Below, one piece after another: positions 1 to 8,117 of a stretch of DNA of 64,000 bases. The stretch comes from Demequina pelophila (GTDB lineage Bacteria; Actinomycetota; Actinomycetes; Actinomycetales; Demequinaceae). A program made the translations under genes and the position numbers. The stretch is from contig NZ_BBLY01000001.1 in assembly GCF_000971175.1 (NCBI RefSeq), positions 483,709-547,708 of the forward strand, written 5' to 3'. Every line of letters begins with the position of its first letter. Position 1 is the first letter of the stretch. A model generated the notes under the pieces. It saw nothing but the letters and a program-made list of their open reading frames with translations. It was not told where the DNA came from and searched no databases.

Positions 1-123
1 CGAGCCGACGAGGGGGAGACCGTGGTGCTGGTCACCTCGGACCGCGGCTTGCGCGAACGCGTGCCTCACGTGAGGGCCGAGGGCGCGCGGTGGCTGCTCG
101 ACCTGCTGGAGCGAGTGAACTGA
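1..123 (+). CDS. C-terminal end of an NYN/PIN-like domain protein (partial)
   Basis: Only the last 40 residues lie in the window; the start is off the left edge. The tail reads VVLVTSDRGLRERV and closes with WLLDLLERVN. A strand ending in TSDRGLR followed by a terminal helix is what the last part of NYN/PIN-like (YacP-type) nuclease folds looks like, where the Asp belongs to the acidic active site. That assignment rests on a short motif only. It converges on the minus-strand DUF2252 gene 40 bases away, with no obvious terminator between them. Confidence 0.5.
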   Translation, partial: RADEGETVVLVTSDRGLRERVPHVRAEGARWLLDLLERVN

Positions 124-163
124 CTACCGACCGGCGAGCGTGGCGGCCGCCCACCCGTCACTC

Positions 164-1546
164 CTACTCCTGCGCCAGCTCCACGCGGCCGGCCGCGATC
201 GCGTCCTCGTGGGCGGCATGGTCGCGCTCGTTGAGGTCCGCGTAGCGCTCGGCGTAGTCGGCGAACACCGCGTCGGCGTTGTCGTCGTCGCCCAGGTAGC
301 CGAAGATCGCGGCGCCGTCGCCGGTGCGGGCGTGGGCCAGCGCCAGGGTGGCGCCGCAGGCCCCCGCGTACCGCTTCAGTCGCTTCGGGCCCATCTGGTC
401 GACGTCGACGGAGCCCTTGCCGTCCCACATCTGACGGAAGTAGAAGTCCGTGGTGCCGTCGCCGTCCTCGGCGTAGGACCAGCCCAGCAGGATGTCTCCC
501 GTGGACTGCATGAGGCGCTGTCCCCGCACCACGCGTTCACCGGCGCGCGGGTACCGGCTCGGCCCGGCGTACGGTTCGAGAACGGACCGGGTGGCCTCCT
601 TGAACTGCAGGAAGAGCGGGGCACCCTGGTCGGACTCGAGCAGCAGGATCAGGCACCGTGTTCCCACGCTGCCGACGCCGACCACCTTGTGGGCGATGTC
701 GACGTAGCGGTACTGGTCGAGCACCGCCGCCCGGTGCGGAGGCAGGGAGCGGCGATAGCGCTCGAAGAAGGTCCGTGCCCGGTCCGCACCCTCGTCGTCG
801 ATCGAGTGCCCCAGCGGGACGATGAGCGGGGGCCGGGCGACGATGCGCCTCCTGCCGTCCACGACCTCGGTCAGCTTCCCGAGCGCGCGCACGCTGTCCT
901 TGCGCGTCGCCTTGTCGATGGCTCGGCGCGAGCGCTTGCGCAGCTCCTCCTGCTCGGCGGCGAGCTTCGCCACGTCGACGCGGTAGTAGTGGACGTCGAG
1001 GGGACTCATGGACAGGGTCGCCGCGAGGACCTCACGGTAGCCGCGGGTCACCGCGCGGGTCGCGGCGCGGTTCTGCTTCGCCGACAGCTCGTTGTTGCGG
1101 CCGGCGATGGTGACGCTCGCGGCCAGGCGCTTCAGGTCCCACTCGAACGGACCCGGAGCGGTCTCGTCGAAGTCGTTGACGTCGAAGACCAGCCGCCGGT
1201 CGGCCCCGTTGAAGATGCCGAAGTTCGACAGGTGGGCGTCGCCGCACAGCTGGACGCCGATGTCGGTGCGTGGTCCTCGGGAGAGGTCGGACGCCATGAC
1301 GGCCGCCGCCCCGCGGTAGAAGGTGAAGGGCGTGGCACGCATGCGGGCGTGCCGGATGGGCACCAGCCGAGGGATGCGGGAGACATCCTGTGCCGCCAGC
1401 AGGTCCACGGCCTCGGGACGGCCGGCCTCGTCCGGGAGCTCCGCGTGCGACTCCAGGGGGACCGCGTCGCGGTGCGCTCGGCCCACATCCACGCGCGTGC
1501 GCACGGCGGGCGTCACATCCGGCGCCGGAGACCGGTTCTTCGCCAT
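164..1546 (-). CDS. DUF2252 family protein
   Basis: This 460-residue protein carries the DUF2252 hallmarks: GDAHLSNFG at about residues 102-110 and VNDFDE at about 123-128, followed by EWDLKRL. The GDxHxxN and DFDE pair resembles the catalytic and metal-binding motifs of the aminoglycoside-phosphotransferase/kinase fold, so a phosphotransfer role is possible, but the family has no established function that I know of. The length matches the family. A TAGCCT element ends 7 bases before the ATG and there is no Shine-Dalgarno sequence, so the mRNA is probably leaderless. It stands alone between oppositely oriented genes. Confidence 0.85.
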   Translation of the reverse strand: MAKNRSPAPDVTPAVRTRVDVGRAHRDAVPLESHAELPDEAGRPEAVDLLAAQDVSRIPRLVPIRHARMRATPFTFYRGAAAVMASDLSRGPRTDIGVQLCGDAHLSNFGIFNGADRRLVFDVNDFDETAPGPFEWDLKRLAASVTIAGRNNELSAKQNRAATRAVTRGYREVLAATLSMSPLDVHYYRVDVAKLAAEQEELRKRSRRAIDKATRKDSVRALGKLTEVVDGRRRIVARPPLIVPLGHSIDDEGADRARTFFERYRRSLPPHRAAVLDQYRYVDIAHKVVGVGSVGTRCLILLLESDQGAPLFLQFKEATRSVLEPYAGPSRYPRAGERVVRGQRLMQSTGDILLGWSYAEDGDGTTDFYFRQMWDGKGSVDVDQMGPKRLKRYAGACGATLALAHARTGDGAAIFGYLGDDDNADAVFADYAERYADLNERDHAAHEDAIAAGRVELAQE

Positions 1547-1553
1547 GCGATTC

Positions 1554-1559
1554 AGGCTA
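1554..1559 (-). promoter_or_regulatory. -10 element TAGCCT of the DUF2252 gene, leaderless type
   Basis: TAGCCT on the minus strand lies 7 bases before the ATG. A transcript starting at the usual distance would begin at the start codon. No TTGACA-like -35 is visible. Confidence 0.5.
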
Positions 1560-1639
1560 GCGCGCGGCCCTGACGGCGGCTCGGCGAGAGCGTGAGGCGC
1601 GGGACCGCCCGGATCCGCCCCTGCGAGGGGAGCGCCGCC

Positions 1640-2260
1640 CTAGATGTGCGCGCGCAGGAACGCCTTGACGTCGTCCATCTCCTCCTGCGCGACGGAGTGC
1701 GCGAGGCCCGGGTAAAGGCGGGCCGTGACCGTCGTGTGGCCGTCGACGAACTCCTGGGTGCGCGCGATCGCGTCGGGCCAGATCACGGGATCCGCGTCGC
1801 CGCGCCCCCAGAAGACGGCCGGCCGCGAGGTCGCGAGCTCGGCGTCGGCCGGCTGCGGGTCCCGGCCGACGAAGCCGGCGAGGACCACCGGCGCGAGCAC
1901 CCGTGCCGGCCGGGTGCGCAGCAGCTGCAGGGCCATGAGGCCGCCCTGCGAGAACCCCACCGGGATGACCGGCGCCTCGTCCGGCACGTGGGCGTCGATC
2001 CAGTCCCACAGCGCGTCGGTCGCGGTGGTGATGGCGTGCTCGTCCATCGCTCCCGACGGGTCGAGCGGGAACCACGCGGCGGCGCCGTAGCCCATCTCGA
2101 GCGGCGCGCGCACGGACGCCCAGGGCAGGTGGGCGGGCAGCCACGCCGCGAGCGACGGCAGGTCCCGCTCGTTCGAGCCGAAGCCGTGCAGGAGCACGAC
2201 GCGCGGGGTGGCCGCGGGGGAGGATGTCCAGGAGGGCGAGAGCACGGCGGTGAGGGTCAC
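1640..2260 (-). CDS. Alpha/beta hydrolase, carboxylesterase/phospholipase type
   Basis: A serine hydrolase of about 206 residues in the small carboxylesterase/lysophospholipase family. The oxyanion region LHGFGSN is near the N-terminus, the nucleophile elbow GFSQGG places Ser at about residue 104, WGRGDADP carries the Asp and PGLAHSV the His, so the triad is complete. No signal peptide is seen, so it should be cytoplasmic. The GTG start is chosen because GATACT lies 6 bases upstream, as for other leaderless genes here, and because the extra 15 residues of the longer frame (start at 2305) do not look like part of the family. Substrate unknown. Confidence 0.8.
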   Translation of the reverse strand: MTLTAVLSPSWTSSPAATPRVVLLHGFGSNERDLPSLAAWLPAHLPWASVRAPLEMGYGAAAWFPLDPSGAMDEHAITTATDALWDWIDAHVPDEAPVIPVGFSQGGLMALQLLRTRPARVLAPVVLAGFVGRDPQPADAELATSRPAVFWGRGDADPVIWPDAIARTQEFVDGHTTVTARLYPGLAHSVAQEEMDDVKAFLRAHI

Positions 2261-2266
2261 GCCCTC

Positions 2267-2272
2267 AGTATC
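2267..2272 (-). promoter_or_regulatory. -10 element GATACT of the alpha/beta hydrolase gene
   Basis: GATACT on the minus strand sits 6 bases before the proposed GTG start. It departs from TAnnnT only at the first base. It supports the shorter start and a leaderless transcript. Confidence 0.35.
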
Positions 2273-2331
2273 CCGCACGGGACCATCGGCCCAGGTGCAT
2301 GGCATGATGGCGGCGTCGGAAGGGGAGCGAC

Positions 2332-2538
2332 GTGTCCAAGGAGCTGATCGACCAGGGCCGCGCGATCGAGCGCGAGCGCATCGTCGCCTATCTGGCGCAC
2401 CACGAGGCCCGTGCCCGCGCCGCGGCCGCAGAGGCGACCACCGAGGAGTCGCGGACCTACCAGGCCACCATCGCCAACGCGATGAAGGCGATGGGCGAGG
2501 CCGTGGGCGGCGAGTTCCACTGGCGCGCGAGCCTCTGA
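2332..2538 (+). CDS. Small conserved hypothetical protein (68 aa)
   Basis: A 68-residue protein starting at GTG with a good Shine-Dalgarno stretch (GGAAGGGGAG) about 5 bases upstream. It is charged and probably all helical: residues 5-35 form an Ala/Arg/Glu-rich helix (RERIVAYLAHHEARARAAA), followed by a Thr/Gln/Met-rich segment. There is no membrane segment, cysteine or known motif. It stands alone, divergent from the hydrolase. The codon bias and ribosome site make it likely real; I do not recognise its function. Confidence 0.65.
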   Translation: MSKELIDQGRAIERERIVAYLAHHEARARAAAAEATTEESRTYQATIANAMKAMGEAVGGEFHWRASL

Positions 2539-2569
2539 GGCTCGCCCCGCCGACGGGCCGCCCGGCGCG

Positions 2570-3649
2570 CTACTCGCAGCCGATGCCGTCGCCGTCGCGA
2601 TCGAGCGCCTTGCGGTACCCGGGCTCGCCGCGGTGGATCGGGGCCGCGCCGGCCTCCCGCACCGCGGTGCAGTTGGCGTAGTACACGTCCTCCGCGGGGG
2701 CGGTGGCCTGGCTGGTCTCCTCGGGCTCGGCCTCCACGGGGGCCGATGCGGCGGTCTCCGAGGGTGCGGGCCCGCCGGTGTTCTCGGCGATCACCGGGTG
2801 GGTGCCCTCGTCGGGCAGGGGCTCGCCCGGGCAGGTGTCGAGGACGCGGAGCACGGCGTCGAGCTCGGCCTGGGTGACCCACACCTCGTACTTGGTCTTC
2901 ACGGCGACCTGCCGCGCGACGTACTGGCAGCGGAAGTCCTTGTTCGGGGGCAGCCAGGTGGCCGCGTCGCCATCGCCCTTGGAGCGGTTCTGCCCGGCGT
3001 CGACGGGCTCGAGGTTGAGCGGGTCGTTCGCGAAGGCGACGCGCTGGGCGTACTCCCACTGGAAGGCGCCCTTCTGCCAGGCATCGGACAGGGCGACCAG
3101 GTGGTCGATGTCCACCTCGGAGGCGCCGCCGCGCTCGAACGCGATCCACTCGCCCGTGAAGGGGTCGAGCAGGTCGCCGGACATGACCTTGCACGTGCCC
3201 TCGGCGACGACGTTCTCGAGACGGAGCGCGAGCATGTCGTTGCGGGTGTCGCAGCCGTTGCGGTCGGTGTCCACCCATCCCGAGCCGAACTCCTCGCGGG
3301 CGTAACCGGTCTTGGGGGCGCGGCCCTTCACCGTGAGCGCCTCGGCGGCCGCGCGCGCCGTGCCCGCGGCGGCCGGGCTCGGCTCCGGCTCAGGGGAGGC
3401 GGGGGACGAGGCCTCGGGCGCGGCCTCCTCGGTGGCAGCGGCCTCGACGAGGTCCGCGTCCGCGTCCGAGTCGAGCTCGGGCTCCGCGGCGGCGGTGGGG
3501 CTCACGGAGGGCGACGCGGCCGGCACGTCGCCGGGCTGCTGCGTCTGGGCGACGTCGTCGGCGCGCTCGGTGCACCCCGCGACCAGCGTCGCTCCCAGCA
3601 CGGCGGCGACCAGGGTGTGCAGCGTGCGCGCGCGCAGAAGTTCCATCAC
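2570..3649 (-). CDS. Secreted lipoprotein with HNH (DUF1524-type) nuclease and Excalibur domains
   Basis: A 359-residue lipoprotein. A signal peptide ends in the lipobox LVAGC (Cys about 26), then an acidic Pro/Ala/Glu-rich linker runs to about residue 100. The central domain matches secreted HNH proteins of the DUF1524/GmrSD C-terminal group: VDIDHLVALSDAW supplies the His and NLEPVDAGQNRSKGD the Asn. The last 37 residues are an Excalibur calcium-binding domain (YYANCTAVREAG, then DRDGDGIGCE). It should be an extracellular, lipid-anchored nuclease, perhaps calcium-dependent. A role in degrading or processing DNA at the cell surface is inference. GTG and ATG starts are adjacent; GTG gives the better ribosome-site spacing. 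Confidence 0.85.
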   Translation of the reverse strand: MMELLRARTLHTLVAAVLGATLVAGCTERADDVAQTQQPGDVPAASPSVSPTAAAEPELDSDADADLVEAAATEEAAPEASSPASPEPEPSPAAAGTARAAAEALTVKGRAPKTGYAREEFGSGWVDTDRNGCDTRNDMLALRLENVVAEGTCKVMSGDLLDPFTGEWIAFERGGASEVDIDHLVALSDAWQKGAFQWEYAQRVAFANDPLNLEPVDAGQNRSKGDGDAATWLPPNKDFRCQYVARQVAVKTKYEVWVTQAELDAVLRVLDTCPGEPLPDEGTHPVIAENTGGPAPSETAASAPVEAEPEETSQATAPAEDVYYANCTAVREAGAAPIHRGEPGYRKALDRDGDGIGCE

Positions 3650-3775
3650 GGTCGGGCTCCCTCAGCTCTCGGTGAGTCACCCATGGTGCCAGCGGGCCGG
3701 CCAGAAACCGGGGCAGCGCGCCGGGACTACCCTGAGAGCGCATCGTCCCGCGCCCCCATCCCGCCAGGAGGCACC

Positions 3776-4624
3776 ATGACCCACGCCCACGACGCCTTCC
3801 ACGTCCCGGAGGGTCCGCACGACATCCGGCTGGTCGTGTGCGACATGGACGGCACGCTGCTGGACGCGGCCAAGACCGTCCCGGACGCGATCTGGCCGCT
3901 GATCGACGGCATGGAGCGGCGCGGGATCATGTTCGCGCCCGCGAGCGGCCGGCAGTACGCGACGCTCGCGCGCCAGTTCGCGCGGTTGGGCGACGGGCTC
4001 GTCGTCATCGCGGAGAACGGCGCCTACGTGCGCCGGGGCGGCGACGAGGTGTCGTCGTCCCCCATCCCTCTCGAGGCCATGCGGGGGATCGTCCGAACCG
4101 TGCGGGGGCACGCGGCCGGGCACGACGTGGGCGCGGTGGTCTGCGGCAAGCGCTCGGCCTACGTGGAGCGCGCGGACGAGCCGTTCATGGGCAAGGTGCG
4201 CCCCTACTATGCGGCGCTCGAGGTGGTCGACGACCTGCTCGCGGTCGAGGATGACATCCTCAAGGTGGCCATCTACGACTTCGGCGACGTCGCGCACGAC
4301 ACGGCGCCGGCGCTGGCGGACTTCGACGGTCCGCTGCGCGTGGTCGTCTCCGACCGCCACTGGGTCGACATCATGGCCCGGGGTGTGAACAAGGGGGTCG
4401 CCGTGCGCGCGCTGCAGGCATCCCTCGGAGTGACGCCCGCGCAGACGGTGGTGTTCGGCGACTACCTCAACGACCTCGAGATGATGGACGCCGGCCACCT
4501 GTCCTTCGCCATGGCCAACGCGCATCCGCAGGTGGCGGAGCGCGCGCAGTACCGGGCGCCGTCGAACGAGGACGCCGGGGTCATCAGCACGCTGAGGCGA
4601 CTGCTCGAGCACCCGCAGGGCTGA
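3776..4624 (+). CDS. HAD superfamily phosphatase, Cof type
   Basis: A 282-residue HAD hydrolase of the Cof/YbiV (type IIB cap) group, expected to dephosphorylate small sugar or nucleotide phosphates in the cytoplasm. The first HAD motif DMDGTLLD has both catalytic Asp residues, motif II is in ASGRQY, the motif III Lys is in GVNKGVAV, and motif IV is FGDYLNDLEMM. The ATG is preceded by AGGAGG at about 5 bases; the longer frame upstream runs into the neighbouring antisense gene and is not real. A TACCCT stretch at 3728 could be its -10, which would put the transcript start at the GCATCGTCCC repeat copy. Confidence 0.88.
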   Translation: MTHAHDAFHVPEGPHDIRLVVCDMDGTLLDAAKTVPDAIWPLIDGMERRGIMFAPASGRQYATLARQFARLGDGLVVIAENGAYVRRGGDEVSSSPIPLEAMRGIVRTVRGHAAGHDVGAVVCGKRSAYVERADEPFMGKVRPYYAALEVVDDLLAVEDDILKVAIYDFGDVAHDTAPALADFDGPLRVVVSDRHWVDIMARGVNKGVAVRALQASLGVTPAQTVVFGDYLNDLEMMDAGHLSFAMANAHPQVAERAQYRAPSNEDAGVISTLRRLLEHPQG

Positions 4625-4706
4625 GGAAGGGCCCGCGGGGTCCGGTCCCGGTCCCGGTCCCGGTGCCGCGGGTCGCGGGCAGGGCGTGCCGGCCGCACCC
4701 CGCGGC

Positions 4707-4722
4707 ATACCCCCATGGGTAT
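4707..4722. promoter_or_regulatory. CsoR/RcnR-like inverted repeat operator
   Basis: ATACCC-CCAT-GGGTAT is a perfect 6-bp inverted repeat with a G/C-run core, the form of CsoR/RcnR-family operators (copper, nickel or persulfide sensors). It overlaps the TATACT -10 of the gene just downstream, so a bound repressor would block transcription. No CsoR-family gene is in the window. Confidence 0.6.
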
Positions 4723-4725
4723 ACT
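4720..4725 (+). promoter_or_regulatory. -10 element TATACT, leaderless type, inside the operator
   Basis: TATACT overlaps the right arm of the inverted repeat and lies 6 bases before the ATG, which predicts a transcript starting at the start codon. No ribosome site and no clear -35 are present. Confidence 0.55.
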
Positions 4726-4731
4726 CTCCGC

Positions 4732-5184
4732 ATGTTCCTCACCTCGCTGCGCACCTGGCCCGCGCGCCGATGGCTCGTCGCCGCGGGCTCCGCGATCGCG
4801 ACCTACCTGGTCATCGCGATCCCGACGGCGCTGATCCCCACCCCGATCTTCGGCCGCGAGATCCCGCCCACCTCGTGGTCCCACGCGGCCCTCGCCGCCT
4901 CCGCGGTGCTGGCGGGGCTGCTCGCGGCCACCTACGTCGCGCCGCCGGACCTGCCCCGCCCCGAGCGGGAGAGCCGGTGGGGGATGGCGGGCGCCTTCGT
5001 CACATTCTTCGCGGTGGGCTGCCCGGTCTGCAACAAGCTCGTCCTGCTCGCGCTCGGGTACACCGGCGCGATCCAGTTCTTCGAGCCCATCCAGCCGTAC
5101 CTCGCGGTCGGCGCGATCGGCCTGCTCGGGTGGGCGCTCGTCGCCCGGGTGCGCCGCGAGGACTCCTGTCCCGTCCGGACCTGA
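4732..5184 (+). CDS. Small membrane protein with GCPVCNK motif
   Basis: A 150-residue integral membrane protein. Hydrophobic segments lie at about residues 15-38 (WLVAAGSAIATYLVIAIPTA), 52-70, 88-105 and 120-140, so four membrane spans are likely. Span three contains AVGCPVCNKLVLLALG, with two cysteines in a CPVC arrangement like a thioredoxin or metal-thiolate site, and the C-terminal tail has one more Cys. The conserved pattern plus the CsoR-like operator suggest a role in copper, mercury or sulfane-sulfur handling; this is inference. The ATG is fixed by the leaderless -10. The longer upstream frame would read through the operator. Confidence 0.7.
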   Translation: MFLTSLRTWPARRWLVAAGSAIATYLVIAIPTALIPTPIFGREIPPTSWSHAALAASAVLAGLLAATYVAPPDLPRPERESRWGMAGAFVTFFAVGCPVCNKLVLLALGYTGAIQFFEPIQPYLAVGAIGLLGWALVARVRREDSCPVRT

Positions 5185-5294
5185 TCCCTGCATCGTCCCT
5201 GGCGGGGAATGTCTGGCGACCCGCGGGCGTGTCACCCATGGCGGGCGCGCGCCCGCCCGGCGGGTGAGCCCGCCGCGCGACAGGGGAGGCGACC

Positions 5295-5723
5295 ATGGCA
5301 GTCACCAGCAGGGCCGATGCGCAGTGGAGCGACGGATTGGCGAGCGGCAGCGGGAGCGTGGCGCTCGCCTCGGGCGCCGGCGAATTCTCCATGACGTGGA
5401 AGGCGCGCTCCGAGGGCGTCGACGGCGCGACCACGCCGGAGGAACTGCTCGCCGCCGCGCACTCCTCGTGCTTCTCGATGGCGCTCACGCACGAGCTCGA
5501 GGGCAACGGCACCCCGCCGGCCTGGGTCAAGACCTCGGCCCAGGTGTCGTTCGTGCCGGGCACCGGCGTGACCGCGTCCGTGCTGACCGTCGCGGCGAAG
5601 GTCCCCGGCATCGCCGACGAGGACTTCCAGCGCATCGCCGCGGCCGCGAAGGACGGCTGCCCGGTGTCGCAGGCGCTCGCCGGCGTGGAGATCACGCTGT
5701 CGGGAGCGACGCTGATGGACTAG
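5295..5723 (+). CDS. OsmC family peroxiredoxin
   Basis: A 142-residue OsmC/Ohr-type thiol peroxidase that reduces organic hydroperoxides in the cytoplasm. The two redox cysteines are in SSCFSMALTHEL (about residue 58) and GCPVSQAL (about residue 125), the spacing typical of the family; the sequence is closer to OsmC than to Ohr. GGGGAGGCG sits just upstream of the ATG. The 110-base gap before it holds one GCATCGTCCC repeat copy but no clear promoter. It converges on the amidohydrolase gene 9 bases away. Confidence 0.9.
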   Translation: MAVTSRADAQWSDGLASGSGSVALASGAGEFSMTWKARSEGVDGATTPEELLAAAHSSCFSMALTHELEGNGTPPAWVKTSAQVSFVPGTGVTASVLTVAAKVPGIADEDFQRIAAAAKDGCPVSQALAGVEITLSGATLMD

Positions 5724-5732
5724 CGCCGGGGC

Positions 5733-7214
5733 TCACCGGGCGTCGTGCGTGACCCGGCCGCCCAGCAGCGTGAGGGCGACCGGCATCGCGCGCAGGGTGG
5801 CGCGGTCCGCGATCACGGGGTCGGCGTCCAGCGCGATCAGGTCCGCGGGCCCTCCCGGCGCGAGGCGGCTGCGGGCCGAGCACGCCAGCGCCTCGGCGAC
5901 CGTGAGCGACTGCTCGGGGTGCCAGGGTGCGTCGTCGCCGTCCGCCCGATGCACGGCGGCGGCGATCGCGACCCACGGATCCAGCGGCGCGACCGGCGCA
6001 TCGGAGCCCAGCGCGACCCGCGCGCCCGCGTCGAGCAGCGATCGCAGCGGGAACGCCCGCCCCGTGCGCCCCGGCCACAGCCGTGCCGCCACCTCGCGGT
6101 CGTCGAGGGCGTGGGCCGGCTGGACGCTCGCGGTGACGCCCAGGGCGGCGAAGCGCGGCAGGTCCGCGTCGGCGATCAACTGCGCGTGCTCGATGGTGCC
6201 GCGCGCACCGGTGGCTGCGAAGGCGTCCAAGGCGATCCGTACGGCCGCGTCGCCCAGCGCGTGCACCGCGGCGCGGATCCCGGCGGCCCGGGCGCGGGCC
6301 AGGAGCGCGGCGAGCTGCTCGGGCGCGACGTTCTGGACCCCGCGACTGCCGTCGTCGTAGGGATCCAGGCAGTGCGCGGTGCGGGAGTTCAGCGACCCGT
6401 CCGAGATCACCTTGAGAGGTCCGTGGCGCACCAGGCCTCGCGTGCCGGGCACGTCCGCGCCGGTGGTCGCTCCCGCGGCGATGCGCGCGTCGAGCAGGTC
6501 GGGGTAGAAGCCGGCCTCGACGCGGAGCAGGTCCACGCCGTCCGCGACGCGCGCGGACCACGCGGTCGCGTTGTCCGCGAACTCGAGGTCGACGATGCCC
6601 ACGACCCCGCGCGTGGCCGCGGCGCGGGCGGCCCCGTCGACGCCGCGGATCGGGTCGGGGTCGATGCCGGCCAGGCGGCGTTGGGCCAGGAAGGCGTCGC
6701 CCTCCACGAGCAGGCCCGCCCGCGGCAGCCGGAGCGCCGCGGCTGCCGCGGAGTTCACCCAGGCCGAGTGCAGGTCCCCGCTGAGCGCCACCGTGGGAGC
6801 CGCGCGGGCGGCGTCGAGGGCGGCGAGCGTGGGCGGCGACGGCCATCCGGCCCAGCGGAAGCCCGCGGCGATCAGCGGGCCGTCCTCGGGCGCGACGGCC
6901 AGCGCGGCGCACACGTCCGCGGCGGAGGCGGCGCCGGACACGTCGAGCTGCCCGCGCGAGCGCGCCCACTGCGCGACGTGCACGTGGGCGTCCCACAGCC
7001 CCGGCCGCAGCCAGCGGCCGTCGAGCGCGACGATCCGCGGGCTCGCGCCCCGCGCGGCGCCGGCGGTGCCGGTGGTGCCGGCGATGGCGTCGACGGTGCC
7101 CCGTCGGTCCGCGCCGGCGGGCCGGATCGCGAGGATCCTGCCCCCTCCGAGCGCGACATCCGCGACGGAGCCGTCGGGAAGTCGCGCATCGGTCAGCAGC
7201 ACGCGCGCGTCCAC
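5733..7214 (-). CDS. Amidohydrolase family 3 protein (YtcJ-like)
   Basis: A 493-residue metal-dependent amidohydrolase. The N-terminal beta domain is followed by the metal motif DAHVHV, later EHAQ and the final metal Asp in LGSDAPVAPLDPW, and a short C-terminal beta strand segment typical of imidazolonepropionase-like enzymes (LLGGRVTHD). The substrate cannot be read from the sequence; relatives hydrolyse amides, formamides or hydantoin-like rings. It starts with GTG behind GAGGGGGGACC. Its TAGCCT -10 (7237-7242) abuts the -10 of the divergent EI24 gene. Confidence 0.8.
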   Translation of the reverse strand: MDARVLLTDARLPDGSVADVALGGGRILAIRPAGADRRGTVDAIAGTTGTAGAARGASPRIVALDGRWLRPGLWDAHVHVAQWARSRGQLDVSGAASAADVCAALAVAPEDGPLIAAGFRWAGWPSPPTLAALDAARAAPTVALSGDLHSAWVNSAAAAALRLPRAGLLVEGDAFLAQRRLAGIDPDPIRGVDGAARAAATRGVVGIVDLEFADNATAWSARVADGVDLLRVEAGFYPDLLDARIAAGATTGADVPGTRGLVRHGPLKVISDGSLNSRTAHCLDPYDDGSRGVQNVAPEQLAALLARARAAGIRAAVHALGDAAVRIALDAFAATGARGTIEHAQLIADADLPRFAALGVTASVQPAHALDDREVAARLWPGRTGRAFPLRSLLDAGARVALGSDAPVAPLDPWVAIAAAVHRADGDDAPWHPEQSLTVAEALACSARSRLAPGGPADLIALDADPVIADRATLRAMPVALTLLGGRVTHDAR

Positions 7215-7236
7215 GGTCCCCCCTCCGCCGACGGCC

Positions 7237-7249
7237 AGGCTATTAGTCT
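7237..7249. promoter_or_regulatory. Back-to-back divergent -10 elements
   Basis: TAGCCT on the minus strand (7237-7242) serves the amidohydrolase, with a leader carrying a ribosome site. TAGTCT on the plus strand (7244-7249) lies 6 bases before the ATG of the EI24 gene, so that mRNA should be leaderless. With one base between them the two promoters probably compete for RNA polymerase. Confidence 0.5.
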
Positions 7250-7255
7250 CGCGGC

Positions 7256-8059
7256 ATGAACGACGACAGCGGCCGCGGCCCGGGGCGCCCCGGCCCGAGC
7301 GGGCCGAGCGGGCCGCGCGCGGCGCTGGCGGGCGCGGGGCTCGCGTGGCGGGGGCTCCGGGTGTGGTCGCGCTCGCCGCGGATCATGGCGATCGGCGTGC
7401 TGCCCGCGCTGGCGACCCTGGCGCTGCTGGCGGCGGCGCTGGTCGCGATCGTGTCCGAGGCGGGGCACGTGGGCGACTGGGCCGCCGACCGCCTCGTGGG
7501 GGACGGGGACCTGCACGGAGTGCTGGGCGCGCTCGTCGCGATCGCGCTGGTGGGCGGCGCGGCCCTGATCGCGGTGACCACGTTCACCACGCTCGCCCTC
7601 GCGCTGGGCCAGCCCGCGTACGAGGCGATCTCGCGGCGCGTGGACGACGACGCCGGCGGGGTCGATCCGGCACCCGAGGAGCCGTGGTGGCGCGCGCTCG
7701 CGCGCGGCCTGGGCGAGGGTGTCGTCACGCTCGCGGTGTCGCTCGTCGTGTCCGCGCTGCTGTTCGCCATCGGCCTGATCCCGGTCGCCGGCACCGTCAC
7801 CGCCGCCGCGACGGGGGCGATCGTGGGCGGCCGGCTGCTCGCGCTCGAGCTCACGGCGTACCCCATGGCCCGCCGCGGGATCGTGGCGCGCCGGGACCGC
7901 ATCGCCGCGCTGCGGCCGCACCGCGTCCTGGTGGGCGGCTTCGGCGCGGCGGCGTTCCTCGCCTTCCTGGTGCCGCTCGGCGCCGTGGTGGCCATGCCCG
8001 CGGCCGTCGCCGGAGCGACGCTCCTGGTCCGCAGGGTGCTGGGAGAGGATCCGGCGTGA
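7256..8059 (+). CDS. EI24/CysZ-like integral membrane protein
   Basis: A 267-residue protein of the EI24 (Pfam EI24; CysZ-like) family. A Gly/Pro-rich cytoplasmic N-terminus leads into spans at about residues 42-65, 88-115, 160-190 and 220-250. The amphipathic stretch LGQPAYEAISRR between spans two and three is typical of the family. CysZ transports sulfate; many actinobacterial relatives have no tested substrate, so a sulfate role is only a possibility. The start has no ribosome site but a -10 ends 6 bases upstream. Confidence 0.75.
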   Translation: MNDDSGRGPGRPGPSGPSGPRAALAGAGLAWRGLRVWSRSPRIMAIGVLPALATLALLAAALVAIVSEAGHVGDWAADRLVGDGDLHGVLGALVAIALVGGAALIAVTTFTTLALALGQPAYEAISRRVDDDAGGVDPAPEEPWWRALARGLGEGVVTLAVSLVVSALLFAIGLIPVAGTVTAAATGAIVGGRLLALELTAYPMARRGIVARRDRIAALRPHRVLVGGFGAAAFLAFLVPLGAVVAMPAAVAGATLLVRRVLGEDPA

Positions 8060-8097
8060 CGGGGGACGATGCGGGGCTTGGGGGCGGTGCGGCGGTC

Positions 8098-8117
8098 CCG
8101 CCCGGGGACGGGCGGGG
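8098..8117. terminator. Weak GC hairpin between convergent genes
   Basis: CCCGCCC-GGGGAC-GGGCGGG forms a 7-bp stem between the EI24 and LysR genes. There is no T-run, so it is only a possible bidirectional terminator. A GGGACGATGC repeat copy lies just to the left at 8063. Confidence 0.3.
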
